DNA from: WHTB01 sp050699035
Lineage (GTDB): Bacteria > Actinomycetota > Actinomycetes > Propionibacteriales > Nocardioidaceae
Length of the DNA: 6,730 bases
Direction of reading: 5' to 3'
NCBI GenBank assembly: GCA_050699035.1
Contig: JBOHDE010000214.1
Location: 1 to 6,730, forward strand
Positions within the stretch are counted from its first letter, which is position 1, and each line of letters starts with the position of its first letter. The position numbers and the translations under genes are program-made. The notes below the pieces were generated by a model. It saw only the letters and a list, made by a program, of their open reading frames with translations. It did not search any database and was not told the DNA's origin. This document shows, one piece after another, positions 5,665-6,730 of this stretch.

Positions 5665-6297
5665 TCACCAGACGCTGACGACTCTCTCGCAGCCCTTGAT
5701 CGTGTCGTCGCGGTCGCGACCTCCGTAGAACTTCAGCACGTCGCTGCCGGTGCCGCAGTCGATCCAGTCGGCCGAGCCGTCGCGCTCGACCCTGATCTCG
5801 TCGGCCCCGGAGCCGCCGAAGATGCGGTCGGCACCGTCGAACGCTCCGAGCAGGTCGTCCCCCGGACCGCCGTCGAGCCGGTCGGTGTCGGCCGGGTGGT
5901 ACTCGCCGAACTCGCCCGAGTGCTGGTCCTGCAGCTCGTCGTCGCCGTACCCGCCGTAGACCAGGTCGTGGCCGGTGCCACCCCACACGGTGTCGTTGCC
6001 GCTGCCGCCGTCGAGGTGGTCGCCGTTGCCGTCGCCGCGAACGAAGTCGTCGTGCGCGCCGCCGTTGAGGTCGTCGCGTCCCCAGCTGCCGCTGATGTCG
6101 TCGTGGCCGGACCGGCCGCTGACGTAGTCGTGTCCGCTGTAGGCGCGGATCGTGTCGCTGCTGGTCGTGCCGGTCAGCCGGTCGGCGCCGTTGGTGCCCT
6201 TGATGACGGCCGCGCTCGCCGGCGCCGCGATCGCCACGGTCGCTGCGACGGCCAGCCCGGCGGCGGCGCGTGCCCAGGACGATGTGTGTGCAGACAT
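5665..6297 (-). CDS. Secreted RTX-like (haemolysin-type) calcium-binding repeat protein
   Basis: This is a 210-aa protein with a Sec signal peptide (hydrophobic 11-25, cleavage probably after ASA at residue 29). Residues 34-168 are glycine/aspartate nonapeptide-like repeats of the GGxGxDxUx type, for example GTNGADRLTG (34-43), GGSGNDTVW (97-105), GGTGHDLVY (106-114), GGPGDDLL (143-150) and GGSGADEI (161-168). Such repeats bind Ca2+ and fold into a parallel beta-roll. The C-terminus ADWIDCGTGSDV ... DDTIKGCERV carries two cysteines (C181, C203) that probably form a disulfide; this ending is common in actinobacterial proteins of this type. The N-terminal Sec signal sets it apart from classical RTX toxins, which use a C-terminal type I signal. 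No enzymatic domain is present, so its role is unknown (surface or extracellular). The ATG at 6297 is preceded by a G6 run (6306-6311) with 8-base spacing. A decayed partial copy follows directly downstream. Confidence 0.88.
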   Translation of the reverse strand: MSAHTSSWARAAAGLAVAATVAIAAPASAAVIKGTNGADRLTGTTSSDTIRAYSGHDYVSGRSGHDDISGSWGRDDLNGGAHDDFVRGDGNGDHLDGGSGNDTVWGGTGHDLVYGGYGDDELQDQHSGEFGEYHPADTDRLDGGPGDDLLGAFDGADRIFGGSGADEIRVERDGSADWIDCGTGSDVLKFYGGRDRDDTIKGCERVVSVW

Positions 6298-6387
6298 GTG
6301 TGAATCCCCCCAGTGAACGGGCCAGCCCCCTGCCGGCCCTGTGGGGATCGTACGCGTGATCGGGTCGGCCGCCTAGCCGGTCAAAGA

Positions 6388-6403
6388 TTGCCCAATTGGG
6401 CAA
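6388..6403. promoter_or_regulatory. Perfect 16-bp palindrome: operator or citrate synthase terminator
   Basis: TTGCCCAATTGGGCAA is perfectly self-complementary and more AT-rich than its surroundings. It sits 51 bases past the citrate synthase stop and about 90 bases before the RTX-like start, both on the minus strand. As RNA on that strand it gives a 6-bp stem with an AATT loop followed by TCTTT, which is terminator-like. As DNA it has the two-fold symmetry of a regulator site, and a TTGACC (6384-6379) follows three bases later on the same strand. The two roles cannot be separated by eye. Confidence 0.55.
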
Positions 6404-6454
6404 AATTCCACCTCGACTCGACGCGCGGGTGCGGCCCGGTACGCGCGAGCCGGC

Positions 6455-6730
6455 TCAGGTCCAGCGCTTCTCGCGAGCCTCGAACTCCAGCGTCCGGTCG
6501 CCGGTGTAGATCTGCTTCGGTCGGGCGATCTTCTGCTCGGGGTCGTCGACCAGCTCGCTCCACTGCGCCAGCCAGCCCGACGTGCGGGGAATGGCGAACA
6601 GCACGGTGAACATCTCCGGCGGGAAGGACAGTGCCTCGTAGATCAGGCCGGAGTAGAAGTCCACGTTGGGGTAGAGCTTGCGCGACACGAAGTACTCGTC
6701 CTCGAGCGCGATCTTCTCCAGCTCCAGCGC
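6455..6730 (-). CDS. gltA: Citrate synthase, C-terminal part (5' partial)
   Basis: The last 91 codons of citrate synthase run in from the window edge to TGA at 6455. The enzyme condenses acetyl-CoA and oxaloacetate to citrate at the entry of the TCA cycle, in the cytoplasm. Recognisable are EDEYF followed by RKLYPNVDFYSGLIY, whose Asp is the catalytic residue equivalent to Asp362 of the Escherichia coli enzyme; FPPEMFTVLFAIPRTSGWLAQW, whose Arg matches an oxaloacetate-binding arginine; and the end motif ARPKQIYTGD. The frame has no stop up to base 6730, so the true start lies beyond the window; the GTG at 6686-6688 is an internal Val codon. No defect is visible in this part. Downstream is the palindrome at 6388-6403. 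Confidence 0.95.
   Translation of the reverse strand, partial: ALELEKIALEDEYFVSRKLYPNVDFYSGLIYEALSFPPEMFTVLFAIPRTSGWLAQWSELVDDPEQKIARPKQIYTGDRTLEFEAREKRWT

Noticed and set aside
5500..6303. 267-codon plus-strand ORF rich in Val and Ala
   Set aside because: It is the antisense shadow of the calcium-binding repeat gene; its repetitiveness mirrors the Gly-Asp repeats.
6319..6339. GGGCC...GGCCC hairpin in the leader of the RTX-like gene
   Set aside because: It is a short stem with a bulge in GC-rich DNA, does not cover the ribosome-binding site, and is likely chance.

Overview
The window looks like chromosomal DNA of a high-GC actinomycete. The bases are strongly GC-rich, codon third positions are nearly all G or C, GTG starts are used, adjacent genes overlap by 4 bases, and the protein families (actinobacterial-type formylglycine-generating enzyme, Sec-exported calcium-binding repeat protein, paired DUF202 membrane proteins) fit that group. 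Genus cannot be fixed from the sequence.

Layout, left to right. (1) 3-749, + strand: the last cassette of an ABC-F-type ATPase, cut by the window edge. (2) 753-856: eight perfectly spaced 13-bp tandem repeats that begin just after the ABC-F stop codon; the last unit runs into a perfect TTGACA. (3) 930-4080, + strand: a three-gene operon with 4-base GTGA overlaps. It encodes a secreted M14-family zinc carboxypeptidase carrying a degenerate GATase1-like domain, then two small DUF202 (YidH/YidG-like) membrane proteins. (4) 4081-4355: a convergent intergenic region filled by a large imperfect inverted repeat (4086-4202) and a second hairpin (4256-4312), with a doubtful 80-aa ORF over both. (5) 4356-5318, - strand: a complete aerobic formylglycine-generating enzyme (FGE) with both copper-binding cysteines. 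(6) 5348-5640, - strand: a decayed partial copy of an RTX-like calcium-binding protein, broken by two apparent single-base deletions, lying directly downstream of (7) the intact gene at 5665-6297. (8) 6388-6403: a perfect 16-bp palindrome. (9) 6455-6730, - strand: the C-terminal end of citrate synthase, cut by the window edge.

The M14-DUF202-DUF202 cluster is the only clear operon. A secreted peptidase is translated in line with two membrane proteins, but nothing shows that they work together. FGE activates sulfatases by converting a cysteine to formylglycine; no sulfatase lies in this window. The rest is mostly housekeeping or common actinobacterial genes. No phage, transposase, CRISPR or defence system is visible. 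The most unusual material is non-coding: the 13-bp array, the 117-bp inverted repeat, and the frameshifted RTX remnant next to its intact parent.
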